From positions 123 through 64,122 of the forward strand of contig JAAPAO010000102.1 in NCBI GenBank assembly GCA_013115145.1: a DNA stretch of 64,000 nucleotides. Reading direction: 5' to 3'. A program made the translations under genes and the position numbers. Numbering within the stretch: position 1 is the stretch's first letter; each line of letters starts with the position of its first letter. Positions 45,340 through 54,598 of this stretch are shown one piece after another. The notes under the pieces were generated by a model. It was given only the letters and a program-made list of their open reading frames with translations. It had not been told where the DNA came from and did no database searches. This DNA is from Perkinsus chesapeaki. Its lineage: Eukaryota > Perkinsozoa > Perkinsida > Perkinsidae.

Positions 45340-45768
45340 ATGACAGCGATGGTCTCTCATGTTCGCCATTTTCTCATCAGCGTCGTGACTAGCCTCGTTT
45401 GCCTGCCGCACGGGAGTCTGCAGTATCCCCAGGGTACATACATTACCCAGGATACCGATTGGGTAATCACTGGTAGCCTGTCCTTTCACAAAGGCGAGTC
45501 CCTGTTCGATATAGACGTAGAAATGGTATTGCGGAATTTTATTGGTAACGAGGTTGACTGTGACGTCGTAGCTGATAACGTACCTTACAGCATGGGTCCT
45601 TCTAATGTTATCCTTATTACTATGACACCTGATTTGGAAGAAAGCTTGAGGCCTTGCTACCCCGTTGTGAAAAAAGGGGACTTCAAAAACATGACCTTCG
45701 ACCCTCAGAAGGATGCTGTGGTTTATGACTACCGAGATGTGATGGAGGCATACTTTCTGAAAAAGTGA
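45340..45768 (+). CDS. Small secreted protein
   Basis: ATG 45340: MTAMVSHVRHFLISVVTSLV then CLPHGSLQYPQ, a plausible signal peptide with cleavage near Gly-Ser. The mature part of about 115 residues has YITQDTDWVITGSLSFHKGE, VEMVLRNFIGNEVDCDVVAD, NVILITMTPDLEESLRPCY and ends MEAYFLKK. Two cysteines are in the mature part. The family is not recognised; beta-rich composition. It is intronless as called. It may pair with the fragment 200 bp downstream (45980-46231), which has the same strand and a similar style. Confidence 0.55.
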   Translation: MTAMVSHVRHFLISVVTSLVCLPHGSLQYPQGTYITQDTDWVITGSLSFHKGESLFDIDVEMVLRNFIGNEVDCDVVADNVPYSMGPSNVILITMTPDLEESLRPCYPVVKKGDFKNMTFDPQKDAVVYDYRDVMEAYFLKK

Positions 45769-45979
45769 AGTCGAGATATCCGTGTGGATCTAATAATCCG
45801 ATAATCCGATAATCGTACTCACCCATCCTCATCTCACTTGGTTGGGTCTAACCGATCATTCGTTGATAATACAGTAGATATCTCTTTATGTATCCAACTT
45901 AAGTGTTCGAGTTTTTAAGTTCGGAGCTGAATGCATACCAATACATACTGTAGTTCTCCTGGAGAACTTCTCCACTCCA

Positions 45980-46231
45980 ATGATAGGCAAATTCCGTAAC
46001 GGCACTACCGTAAAAACCGATGGTCAACTAGCGTACCAACACTTTGAGGCTGACGTCGATGTCTACAACTTAAAATTTGATTCTACTCACTCGCCGATTC
46101 GCTCGCCGAATTGCCTCGCGATAAAGCCAGAAGGAAAAGTGAAGGGCCTCAGTGGCAAGACAAGTCAAGGGGAAGCAAGTCTTATGCCGCAAGACAAACA
46201 GCAGGAGGGCTGCCTCGCTGCTGCGACATAA
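45980..46231 (+). CDS. Fragment or exon of a secreted-type protein
   Basis: MIGKFRNGTTVKTDGQLAYQ and HFEADVDVYNLKFDSTHSP lead to a hydrophilic end. There is no signal peptide, so this is either an internal exon of a gene starting upstream, or a truncated relative of the secreted protein before it. It stops only 50 bp before the second copy of the tRNA-Arg block, so the insertion of that block may have cut it. Confidence 0.3.
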   Translation: MIGKFRNGTTVKTDGQLAYQHFEADVDVYNLKFDSTHSPIRSPNCLAIKPEGKVKGLSGKTSQGEASLMPQDKQQEGCLAAAT

Positions 46232-46281
46232 CTTGCTGGCGCTCGCAACAAACCTGGTTGAAGCAACTGACTGTACTGAAT

Positions 46282-46353
46282 TAACCCCGGCGGGACTTGA
46301 ACCCGCAACCTTCGGCTCCGGAAACCGACGCGCTTCCATTGCGCCACGAGGTC
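46282..46353 (-). tRNA. tRNA-Arg (CCG), copy 2
   Basis: Identical in sequence to the tRNA at 42667-42738, so both copies can fold. Anticodon CCG. Confidence 0.95.
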
Positions 46354-46601
46354 GACAAGTGGCCGAAATCAATAACTGGTTTATCGTGATAGATAACATT
46401 ATGTTACCACTCTTCCGCCAAATCGTCAATGAATAAGACGAGTGAGGGCCTAAAGAGGATGTCTTTGTTTAACCTTAGATCGCAACATTTGTCTATACGA
46501 CTATTCCACCGATGATGATACATACGCTACATCCGAACCAATTTAATTGGAAACTGGATGAAAGGAACAAGATAGCTGAGGTGGCTTATTCTGAAACCAT
46601 T
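46282..46601. repeat. 320-bp duplicated block, copy 2
   Basis: Second copy of the tRNA-Arg block, same orientation as copy 1, 3.6 kb away. Sequence similarity stops exactly at the tRNA 3' end on one side and after CTGAAACCATT on the other. Confidence 0.95.
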
Positions 46602-46956
46602 GCAACACTGTTAACGGTTATCATGGCCTATATCGTTGTCCAAACAGGTTTTTGCTTATTCTCGAAAGAGCTATCGTAGATGTGACAGCCTACTCTTCAG
46701 TCACCCCACTATAGAAGAGGGCAGTAAGCCCTGGACGTATTCAGAGCCAGATTGAGCGGTTTCAGTCATTGCCTGCGGCTAGCAGGCCCCTATCGTTCTA
46801 GACTCGTCATTTTCCCGTCCATAAACTACTGCATGTCAGTTGGTAAAGGTACGTCGGTTTTGAAGGCACGGAGGTATGCTAACGGGAATTCGCCCTCACG
46901 ATTCACATTGACGCGTTGAACCCTCAATAACTCAAATCACCACATCAAATGTTTTG

Positions 46957-48442
46957 TCAGAAAATAAATTCCTCGTCGGGGATATTGGTTCCTTTGCTAT
47001 GGAGTTGCTCAACACGTTCCCGTCTGGAAGCCAATACACATTGCAAACAAGGATATTGCTCACTAACCTGCATCTTTCCATCTCAATCCTCTTTAATTCC
47101 CGTACTCGCTCTTCTCGCTAGAAAAAGAACAACTGCTAGGGCACAAAGGTTGAGAAGGGTTAGTCTTACCCGGGCCGCTGCCTCACTAGCCAGGCGCTGT
47201 TGCTCTTCCTTAGCTCGTCGACTGAACATGAAATGCCGTACTAACTTTCAAGGAAGATTTTACGCGTTATCGTCCATAATTTTCTCAAGCTCCTCACTGC
47301 TACGCTGCTTCTCTTCCAGCTGCGATTTGAACTCATCCAAGAGTCGCCTCTTTTCGGCTGCTATCTCGACTGCCTGACGAACAATACGCGGAGCCTCTCC
47401 TTGGGAAGTCTCCGACTATGTTTTCGGAAGCATTTCACATTAGGATAGATCGAATTCTGGCACCATCGAGGAAAGCACAGTCTATGACCTACAACGTTCT
47501 CCAAGGCCTTCTCCCTCTCTTTCTCTTTTTCCTCCGCTAATCTTGTTTGGAATTCTCCACTCGCCAAAAACTCGCTCAGTCTTCTATCAACCTCTTCTAC
47601 TATCCTGACCACATTAAGCATTAAGTTACCAACATTAACTCTCCCAGACCTTTTCTCCTCCTTAGCTTCAAGGCTCTTTTCCTCACAAACCGGGAGTGCC
47701 GATATTGGACCTAACCCTACTCTGCCGAATCTTCGCACCCCTTGAGATCAGCTGGCATCAATTTGTTACCTCTGCCCTGTGCTCGTCGCCTTCGATGTCT
47801 TTCACCTCTCAAATCCTCTTCTTCTGACTTTTCGCGTGACCGGTCCCTGATAGTGAACTTACACTTTAAACCGAAGTAAAAGTGCATTTCAGACGAGCGA
47901 TTGGTGGCTGCTGAACAAGCCCATCACGCATCACATTTTGCCCGTCAGGAATCTGCGGACATGTATTGACAGCTTGTGGGACATGCGCATCGACAGCTTC
48001 TCCGTATCCCCAGGCAGGCTGCTACTCACCTTTGCCCGTCCCGGCTGCGTCTTTTATTGCCCTCGCGTTCTCGATACCCATATCCGAAGGAGTCTTCACC
48101 ACGTCGCGTATCCCTACTTCTCCGTCGATGACGTTCTTCTCGCGAGCGACTTCTATCATCATCGCGACGGTGGTGATGGCGAGATCTCGAACTGTCCCTG
48201 CAAAACACGCTCATCCAGTGGCACGGAAAACTGCGTTAACCGCTAGAATTAGCGGCCATGCCTACCTGCCCGAATGTCCGCTGCTTTCTCGACGACTCCG
48301 AGGTGACCTGATTATGGGAGCGCAAGTTTCTCTCTCCCAGTCTGGCTTTCCTCAAGCCCGCCAAGCGACCCGCTTCTCACCTTCGCTCTCGGCTTCGGTG
48401 ACTTCTTGAAGATGAAGATTCCGAACGATGGTGTCGGTGCAT
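46957..48442 (-). CDS. ARGLU1-like RS-rich splicing protein
   Basis: Starts MHRHHRSESSSSRSHRSRER at 48442. Short RS/RE exons follow: RDSSRSRHHHRRDDDRSRSR, RHRRRSRDTRRGEDSFGYG, DRSREKSEEEDLRGERHRRR. A long charged helix comes next: VEEVDRRLSEFLASGEFQTR, LAEEKEKEREKALEN, APRIVRQAVEIAAEKRRLLD, EFKSQLEEKQRSSEELEKIM, RRAKEEQQRLASEAAAR. This layout (RS N-terminus, Glu/Arg coiled helix with RQ.EI..EKRRL..EL and ELE.I) matches arginine-and-glutamate-rich protein 1, a nuclear splicing and transcription cofactor. The C-terminal end (EQLHSKGTNIPDEEFIF, stop at 46957) is the least sure. Introns of roughly 40-80 nt. Confidence 0.6.
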
Positions 48443-48814
48443 CGGAACTAACGCTCACTAAAACCGCAGCTTTGAACGTCTCACTAGACCGTCATCACTA
48501 GCCAGTTCCGGTCAGTTTTAATTAGTCAGCCAGCTTTTCTCATGATAATGCCGCTAATTGTACCACGGGTTCCTCTCTATAGCTCGCCACAGCGTGTAGG
48601 CTACCATGCGCCAGCCGTATTGGCCTCCATCGTATCGGTGACCTCACTACTACATGAACTCAAAGCGACGCTTTTTAATAGTCAACAATGATACATTATT
48701 CCACCAAAAGCATGGTACACTGCTAACTGCGATAAGCACGTTGAAGAACGTAACCTCAGATGTCTTTGATGCTTTCACTCAATCTGACATAATCGGCGAT
48801 GGATCACGTAATCA

Positions 48815-49954
48815 CTACCACAATTCTACCACAACATCGCTAGCGGTATCGCTAAGCCCCAATGAGCCAGGAATGAGCTTGGGTCTTCCCCTGCTATGTG
48901 GTCGAGATTGCGGCGGCCTCAAGGGTAGACTGCCTGGCTGCTGTTTTCCTCTGGTGCGGACTGGCGGGGTTGCCTAAATGGTAGTTTCTGATAGATGCAA
49001 GCCCAATAGAGGTGCTACCCGCTGAGGATTTGCAAGGAATGGTGGAACCAACGACAACGCTCCTGGCAGTTGAGGAAGAGGGGTAGCGGGTACGGTGGTG
49101 TCCTACGAGGAATCAGAATCACTCTTGAATTTCATGTCTTAAAGGCTCCCCAAGTGAGTAAAAGAATAGAAAAATACCCGATGCAGGATTCGAACCTACG
49201 ACCATCTGCTCCGTAGGCAGACATTCTATCCAGCTGAACTAATCGGGCGATGATTTCTTTCCTCAAATCGAATACTCTTTCAGATATTACCTCTGCGTCG
49301 GGGGGAGGATACATCGGTCTGGTCGCTGAAGACTCCTGAATGCACAAAATTGAACGGCGCCGAACACTCGTTCAAGTCGGCGGCAAACAACGCGAAACTA
49401 TTTTATAGACTTCTCCTTACCACATCTGTTGCTTCGATTTCTCCACCAAACGAGACCGTGGGTGGTGAACTAGGGACTGCTCCAGATACCTATAACACAG
49501 CGTACTCATCTCCGCACATGACACGTGACAAGCCCAATTACCTCCGAGAACCGATGTCTTCCCAAAGACGCTCTTCCACTACTGGAGAACAACTAACTAC
49601 TCCATATGATACAATGTCCTACCTCATCGACCCTCGCTTTAACGAGCTCCGCTGGGAAGTTCGCTGCCGCACGTCCTACAACAGCAAGACTATGCCCTCC
49701 GAAATCATGTCGCTTTACTTCCTGTATTCTCGCCAACTCTCGCATGCGCTCCGACACAGCCACGAGGCCCTCCTCCAACTGCAAGAATCTCGCACCCACA
49801 CTCTAAGATAGTTTCCGTCCCAACAACTGTGAGAACTCCCTACCTGTTCCACCAGGCTCAGAATCCTGCCTTCAATCGAGGGGAGGTCTCCGTCACCATC
49901 CTCGCCAGCATTATCGTGGACCGCTGGAGCATCGCCACTCCTGATAGGCGCCAA
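48815..49954 (-). CDS. Hypothetical Pro-rich protein with an N-terminal helix
   Basis: ATG 49954: MAPIRSGDAPAVHDNAGEDG then GRILSLVEQ, a 41-nt intron, and VGARFLQLEEGLVAVSERMR with ANFPAELVKARVDE (a likely coiled helix). After a gap comes an exon SSATRPMYPPPDAE, then a 189-nt intron (49103-49291) holding tRNA-Arg. The last exons are TTVPATPLPQLPGALSLVP, PPFLANPQR and ATPPVRTRGKQQPGSLPLRP, ending VVVELW at 48815. The Pro/Arg-rich tail suggests an adaptor or nuclear protein; no family is recognised. Adjacent to and same strand as the K+-channel gene, whose stop is 22 bp upstream of this start. Confidence 0.5.
49175..49248 (-). tRNA. tRNA-Arg (ACG), nested in an intron
   Basis: A 74-nt cloverleaf on the minus strand: acceptor GCCCGAT/ATCGGGT, D-arm GTTC-AGCTGGATA-GAAT, anticodon arm TCTGC-CTACGGA-GCAGA with anticodon ACG, T-arm GTAGG-TTCGAAT-CCTGC. 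It lies in sense orientation in a 189-nt intron of the Pro-rich protein gene. Confidence 0.95.
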
Positions 49955-49975
49955 TTCTAACCAGCCGAGGCCTCA

Positions 49976-52900
49976 TTAGTACGTCGGGAGCTCTGAACTC
50001 CTCGGGGACACCTTTGCCTGTTTCGGCATCTCTCTAATCATCCGATGAGTTCGTTCTGAGGGAATTTTCAAATCTCGCGCGCCACAAAATTAACCCTTAC
50101 TGTCCGCACGGCGATCATGTACCAAATCATCGGACTCCTCGTTCGGCGGAGGCTCCGGGTCGGGGACTAGCCTACCGCCAACGGCCATCCGACCGACGCA
50201 GGTTCGATTCCCCCTCATGGCATTTTACCTTTCTGACGATTTCCTCTTTTCCCTGTCGTAGAGCCATTCTCTATATGATGCTGCTGAGGACTCAGACGCT
50301 CGCCGAGCATCTTGAATGTCAGGGCTGATCAGTCCCAAAAAGGGAGTTCCCGCCGTGGACAGTCTGACGAGAAAATGTCGCCGCCAGGGTTCGAACTCGG
50401 GTGCCCACCGTCGCATGCTATCCTGGACCGAGTGTCTCACCGACGACCTCCGAGATACATCTGGGGTCCCTACCGACTCCGTCTTATCACGCTAAGGAGC
50501 ACAATCGTCCCATTTCCCGCGCGCCATGAAATTACCTCCGTGCCCTCAACACTATCTCTTTCGCCCGTTTTAAAACGATAGAGAAACGTTTCCGGAAACA
50601 TCGTTCTGGCGAATTCCGCGAACGAGATCGAACCCGACATATCTTCGTCGAACACCTGGCACACTGGGTGTTCAATCAACCTTCCAGGAATCTTACGTGG
50701 AAGAGCTCAATGATTCGGTCCTCTCTCAGCCCTGTTCCCATCGTCGTCATCATCAGGCGAAACTCATCGATGTCGATCTCACCGGAGCTGTCTTGGTCAA
50801 AAGCCTTGAACGCTTCCTCAACCTGATTTGAGGGAAAGTCGGTATGAGATCCTTTCAGCCTCCACAGCAAAAACGATGACAAGCTTAGCAAGACCTGTCC
50901 ATGCTCCCAGTGGAGGAAGAAACCCCCTCAGGCCAACCAACATTCGGGGCCTTTTCCTATCCACCTCTGCCGTCCATGAACCCGTAGTGGGACACACAAC
51001 ATGTGTCGTTTTCTATCAGCTGCATATTTCGAGCTACACTTTCTATAATATGTCCCCGTCAGTAATATTTATCGGGAGAAGCAGAAAGTTTCCGCGAGGT
51101 GGCCCTATCTCCGTGGGACCGCACGAGCCCTGGTTGATACCGCTGATGAGCCATAGCCAAGGTCCGTGAGCCTTTGCTTAGTTTTCTCAACCACCAGGAT
51201 CTTATCCCTATCCAACCACACCAACGTGAAATTGGACCCCACAATCGACAGAGGCATCGCCATGTACCTAGCAAGGAATAAAATAATAACAACAATCCCG
51301 CACGGGTTCGATCCCGGGTAGCTCCATTTTGAACTTACATCACTCCAGCTATTATGAGTACAGCACTGATCAACTGACCAGCGACAGTCTCAGGCGAGAC
51401 ATCTCCATACCCAACAGTGCTGATGGTAACTATACTGAACCACATAGCCTGAGGAATACCTAACAAAAATCATGAAACATGAATCGCTTCGCTCCGCTCA
51501 TTTTCGTTACTGTCAATTTTGGGGTTGGTTTCCCGTTCAAAAAAGTATATTAAAGCTGCACTGGAGATAACCATAATCAACAATAAGAATAGCGGCACCT
51601 GAAGACCATACAGATGGTGTAATAACAAGCCCGAAGCTCGCTCGCCACCACGGCCTTCTAGTGGCCACGATTCCGCTGGTAGAGCTCTTGAGCTTGAGAA
51701 CTGGGGGATATCGAACAGCTGGCTGGTACGTAACGTACCAGTCAGCTGTTCGATACCTTGAGGGGCACGTAATGTACGTTAAGTGCAGTGGATAGCGGGA
51801 GAGAACTGGATCGAGAGCAAAGCATTCTTTATAGGTTCCGGAGTCCATGGTAGGAACGCATACATGTGCGGGCCTATCTATGTTGGGGAGGAACGAAAAC
51901 TTTAAGGAAATTCCAGAAAATTGCGAAAAATTTTTCCATTTTCCGCCATTAACAAGAGTACTTATCAGAAACCACTGGCGAGGTAATGTCACTCCTCGCC
52001 TGACTGAAGGAGCGGATGGAACCTTTTCCATCTTTTCTAACTTTTTTCGAACGTGTCGAGCTGCAAGGAGCTACGCGCTGACATTGCACTCACCGGAAGG
52101 GACTCCGCCGACATGCTCAAAGCACGGATGAGTAGCTGAAAGCCATCGAAGTTTCGGGTAACCTGTGACGCTTCGCTCCGCTAAATATGTTTGCGACATT
52201 TACCTTCAATAGACGAAGAATAGGCCGAAGGATGTTTATAAGCTCAAAAGCGGCATCTTCCTGGGCCTCGGGGAACAAAACCCAAATATAAAATGGCAGA
52301 ATGGTTAATATCTACGTGCAATAATCGATCGACGCGAGTTCGAATCCCAGCTAGTACATCAATGCAATTGTAGAAGTTCCTCAAGAACTTCCTCCTGTTC
52401 GGGTACACTGCTACTCGTATAAGCAACTGACCCGAGAACTCCACCAACACTGGATTCCGCCGTCCCACCTCAGCCGTGAAAATCATATTAACAACGACAT
52501 CTATGGTCGTCCAAAATCCATAATTATGATACTCCGGCACGGTTTGCAACTGAAAGCACCTAACGTCCACCGGAGATAAAACATGAATTTGAGCCCAGAT
52601 ACCCTAGAAATGACAACGACTTCTCGAACTGGGGATATCAAACCGTGATGTAACCATACGATTTTAATGTGATGTAACGACTAGCTCGAATAGCTCGATC
52701 GAACTGGGGAAATTGAGCAGCTCGAGTACAGTCTATCTTTTTTATCGACTATCCCGCACTCGATAGAATTCTGTTCGTCAGATCATTCGTCCTTTATAAC
52801 TCAGGCTTCGCCTATCTAAACTCACGGTGGTGAACACCTCCGCCCAACCCATCAAAGTAATGCTCTACCAACCTCACAAGCATCTTTGGCGTTATTGCCT

Positions 52901-53433
52901 GTCGATATAACTAGACAATTTTATGCGACGTGGAAGGATAAGGTTCAAGTGACGGGACCGAACAAATTGGGCGATATCATCCGATTCTGTGAGATTCTTC
53001 CTCCGTGCTGGCGTCCAACGCCAAAGGAAGTTCTACCTTGTCAAGATTAAGATGAGAGTGATGCTAAACATTTCAAATGTTTCATACAAAATTGTTTCCC
53101 GTTTATTCCCTTCAAAGAAGTAAAGAACGCCAGCAAGCCATGCCGATTTGCTTACGATAATCGCAGTGACGGAAGATACGATAATGAAGCTCATCATAGA
53201 TGAATAGGCCAAAGCCATCCGACTGCTATCTAAAAAATAAAAATACCGCGACAGGGATTGAACCAACGCCCTCTATAATGGAAGTGAGGCGCTTTCCCTG
53301 CTGATCTAGTAGACCTCCTCCTACTTGGCTCCTCCATAAATAACCAGAGCCTTTCCCGCCATGATCGCGTTACGCCAACTCCTCCAAATTTATCAAGAAG
53401 TATCCTCCTCGAACTACGCCGTCGCATATCCAC
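49976..53433 (-). CDS. Voltage-gated K+ channel with C-terminal EF-hands
   Basis: Begins MDMRRRSSRRILLDKFGGVG at 53433, then WLFMEEPSRR|SSRMALAYSS and helix S1 MSFIIVSSVTAIIV. S2 is FWTTIDVVVNMIFTAE. S3 is RRKFLRNFYNCID. S4 is EDAAFELINILRPILRLLK with VTRNFDGFQLLIRALSMSAE, which has fewer arginines than usual. S5 is VPLFLLLIMVISSAALIYFF. The pore is IPQAMWFSIVTISTVGYGDV with a K+ filter, then S6 GQLISAVLIIAGVM. Two EF-hands follow: AFKAFDQDSSGEIDIDEF and VFDEDMSGSISFAEF, both with the expected loop acids. The tail ends SPRSSELPTY at 49976. It is a plasma-membrane or vacuolar K+ channel likely tuned by calcium. At least five introns hold tRNA-like relics and two more have the GCGCGC core. Confidence 0.88.
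50056..50100 (-). other. GCGCGC-core short intron, 45 nt
   Basis: Last intron of the K+-channel gene. Core inverted relative to the gene (AATTTTGTGGCGCGCGAGA). Splicing keeps the frame to the terminal stop. Confidence 0.75.
50172..50228 (+). other. 57-nt intron with antisense tRNA 3'-half relic
   Basis: Intron of the minus-strand K+-channel gene. On the plus strand it holds a B-box (GCAGGTTCGATTCC) followed by an acceptor-like stretch close to the intron edge. Splicing joins SSER to LVPDPEPPPNEE in frame. Confidence 0.6.
50364..50447 (-). other. 84-nt intron formed by a sense tRNA-like sequence
   Basis: The only donor preserving the frame (GTPDVSR|RLSTAGTP) places the 5' splice site exactly at the first base of a 71-nt tRNA-like unit. 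The unit has acceptor arms GTCGTCG/CGGCGAC (7 bp pairing), a D-arm-like region, and T-arm CCGAG-TTCGAAC-CCTGG with one mismatch. The anticodon arm is degenerate. A short pyrimidine tail ending CGTCAG supplies the 3' splice site. Confidence 0.7.
50492..50535 (-). other. GCGCGC-core short intron, 44 nt
   Basis: Intron between the second EF-hand exon and RDKTESVG in the K+-channel gene. Core inverted relative to the gene (AATTTCATGGCGCGCGGGA), beginning 3 nt after the 5' splice site. Confidence 0.75.
51268..51338 (+). other. 71-nt intron with antisense tRNA 3'-half relic
   Basis: Intron directly after S6 (LIIAGVM) of the K+-channel gene. On the plus strand it has T-arm CGGG-TTCGATC-CCGG followed by an acceptor-like TAGCTCCA; the 5' tRNA half is absent. 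Confidence 0.65.
51709..51755. repeat. 23-bp hairpin inside a K+-channel intron
   Basis: TATCGAACAGCTGGCTGGTA and its reverse complement, with one mismatch, face each other around ACGTAACGT. It lies in the ~500-nt intron between the S4 exon (SAESLP) and the S5 exon (VPLFLLL). On the gene strand it is flanked by its own GTATCG and CCCCCAG, as if it had been an intron by itself. Confidence 0.8.
52261..52357 (+). other. 97-nt intron with antisense tRNA-like relic (A- and B-box)
   Basis: Intron after NFYNCID of the K+-channel gene. On the plus strand it shows an A-box-like TGGCAGAATGGTTAATA and a B-box GAGTTCGAATCCC. The intron edge coincides with the tRNA 3' end (CAGCTAGTAC). Confidence 0.65.
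53226..53314 (-). other. 89-nt intron with sense tRNA-like relic
   Basis: First intron of the K+-channel gene. From its first base it shows a D-arm-like TAGATCAGCAGGGAAAGCGC, a hairpin CGCCTC/GAGGGCG in the anticodon position with an enlarged loop, and a B-box TTGGTTCAATCCC. Acceptor pairing is lost. Confidence 0.6.
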
Positions 53434-54598
53434 CTGATTTATACGTGCTTCAACCTAAGATACCTCTCCATCGAGCGCATCTAGAGTTCATTACAATCCA
53501 TAAGCGGAACTGAATTCCAATTTTCAACCGCAAAATGCAGTCAAGACCATCCTTCAGAAGTAAGAGCGTACTCGACCACACATGTACGAGCAAAACCAAT
53601 AAAACTGGGCAGAATCTTGGTCAATTCTTCCCGACTCCCTAGTGCTAAGAACTCAGGATAAAAAGTATATAGTAATGATTGTAGTGATAGGTGACTGTGA
53701 TGCAGTGAATGATAGTAATGATATACCAGGATTGGTAAAACCACATCCTGTCATTAAGTCGCAATTCCACTTCAGCGTTATTTTACACTTTGTCTTCATA
53801 ACTTAGCTCTGCCAACTGCCGTACCGTTCTTATAGAGCTATGGAGCGTACGAAAAAGGCTATCTAGTCGTGTAAGTTAAAGTTTAAGGAACGAAGATGAA
53901 TAGAAAAATAACAGATCAATGCTTTCATATAATGTTTAATAAAATACCAAGTGAATGAGTAGTTCAGTCTCCTACATGACCCCTCGAAATACGGTTTTTC
54001 TATCAGAATCCATCCCAGTATACTACTGTAGGCCTCCTCTCATCATCAGAAGGAACCTCCGATTCGCAGACCACTACACTCTGTCTGGAAACAGTAGTCG
54101 AGCCTCTGAAAATTGCACAATTCAATCTGTCCCCTCCAGGCCTCAGCCCAGCAATAGGCATTACGTTGCTCGCTTTTCATGTTCGTCACTATCTGGCGTT
54201 TCTAAACGCTCATTAGCCATCGACTGGTGTTCAACAGTTCAAAGGAAGGACAACTCACAAACTGCGCAGATGTAAAAAGCGCACGCCCGACTAATCGATT
54301 TAGCGCGCAGAATTCCTCGGCATCAAATGGCTAGAAAATACATCATATACTTGACCATACGGGTAAAACTAGGTGTCGTAAAATTATGTTATTGGTTTGC
54401 AAAGGGAGATATCATTCATCATCAGATGTAGCTAAATTTCCTGTGACCTTAGCGAATTCATCCCGGTCACCTCGGGCATTCTTTAAAAGTTGGTATCACA
54501 GCGGTCTGTCCCTCGATTTTGCAAATCATATATATTATCTGTCATGGTTCACATACATCCCGATTCAACGATCCATCTGTTCAGTCATTTCGTACATT
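53434..54598. other. Intergenic, nothing recognised
   Basis: About 1.2 kb between the divergently transcribed K+-channel gene (minus) and the first lipase-like gene (plus). Plus-strand open frame 53955-54275 is Ser/Pro-rich with no domain. Probably holds both promoters. Confidence 0.5.

Noticed and set aside
47400-47500. tRNA-like relic in an intron of the ARGLU1-like gene (GAATTCGATC)
   Set aside because: Only a weak B-box resemblance, no A-box or arm pairing; left out of the count.
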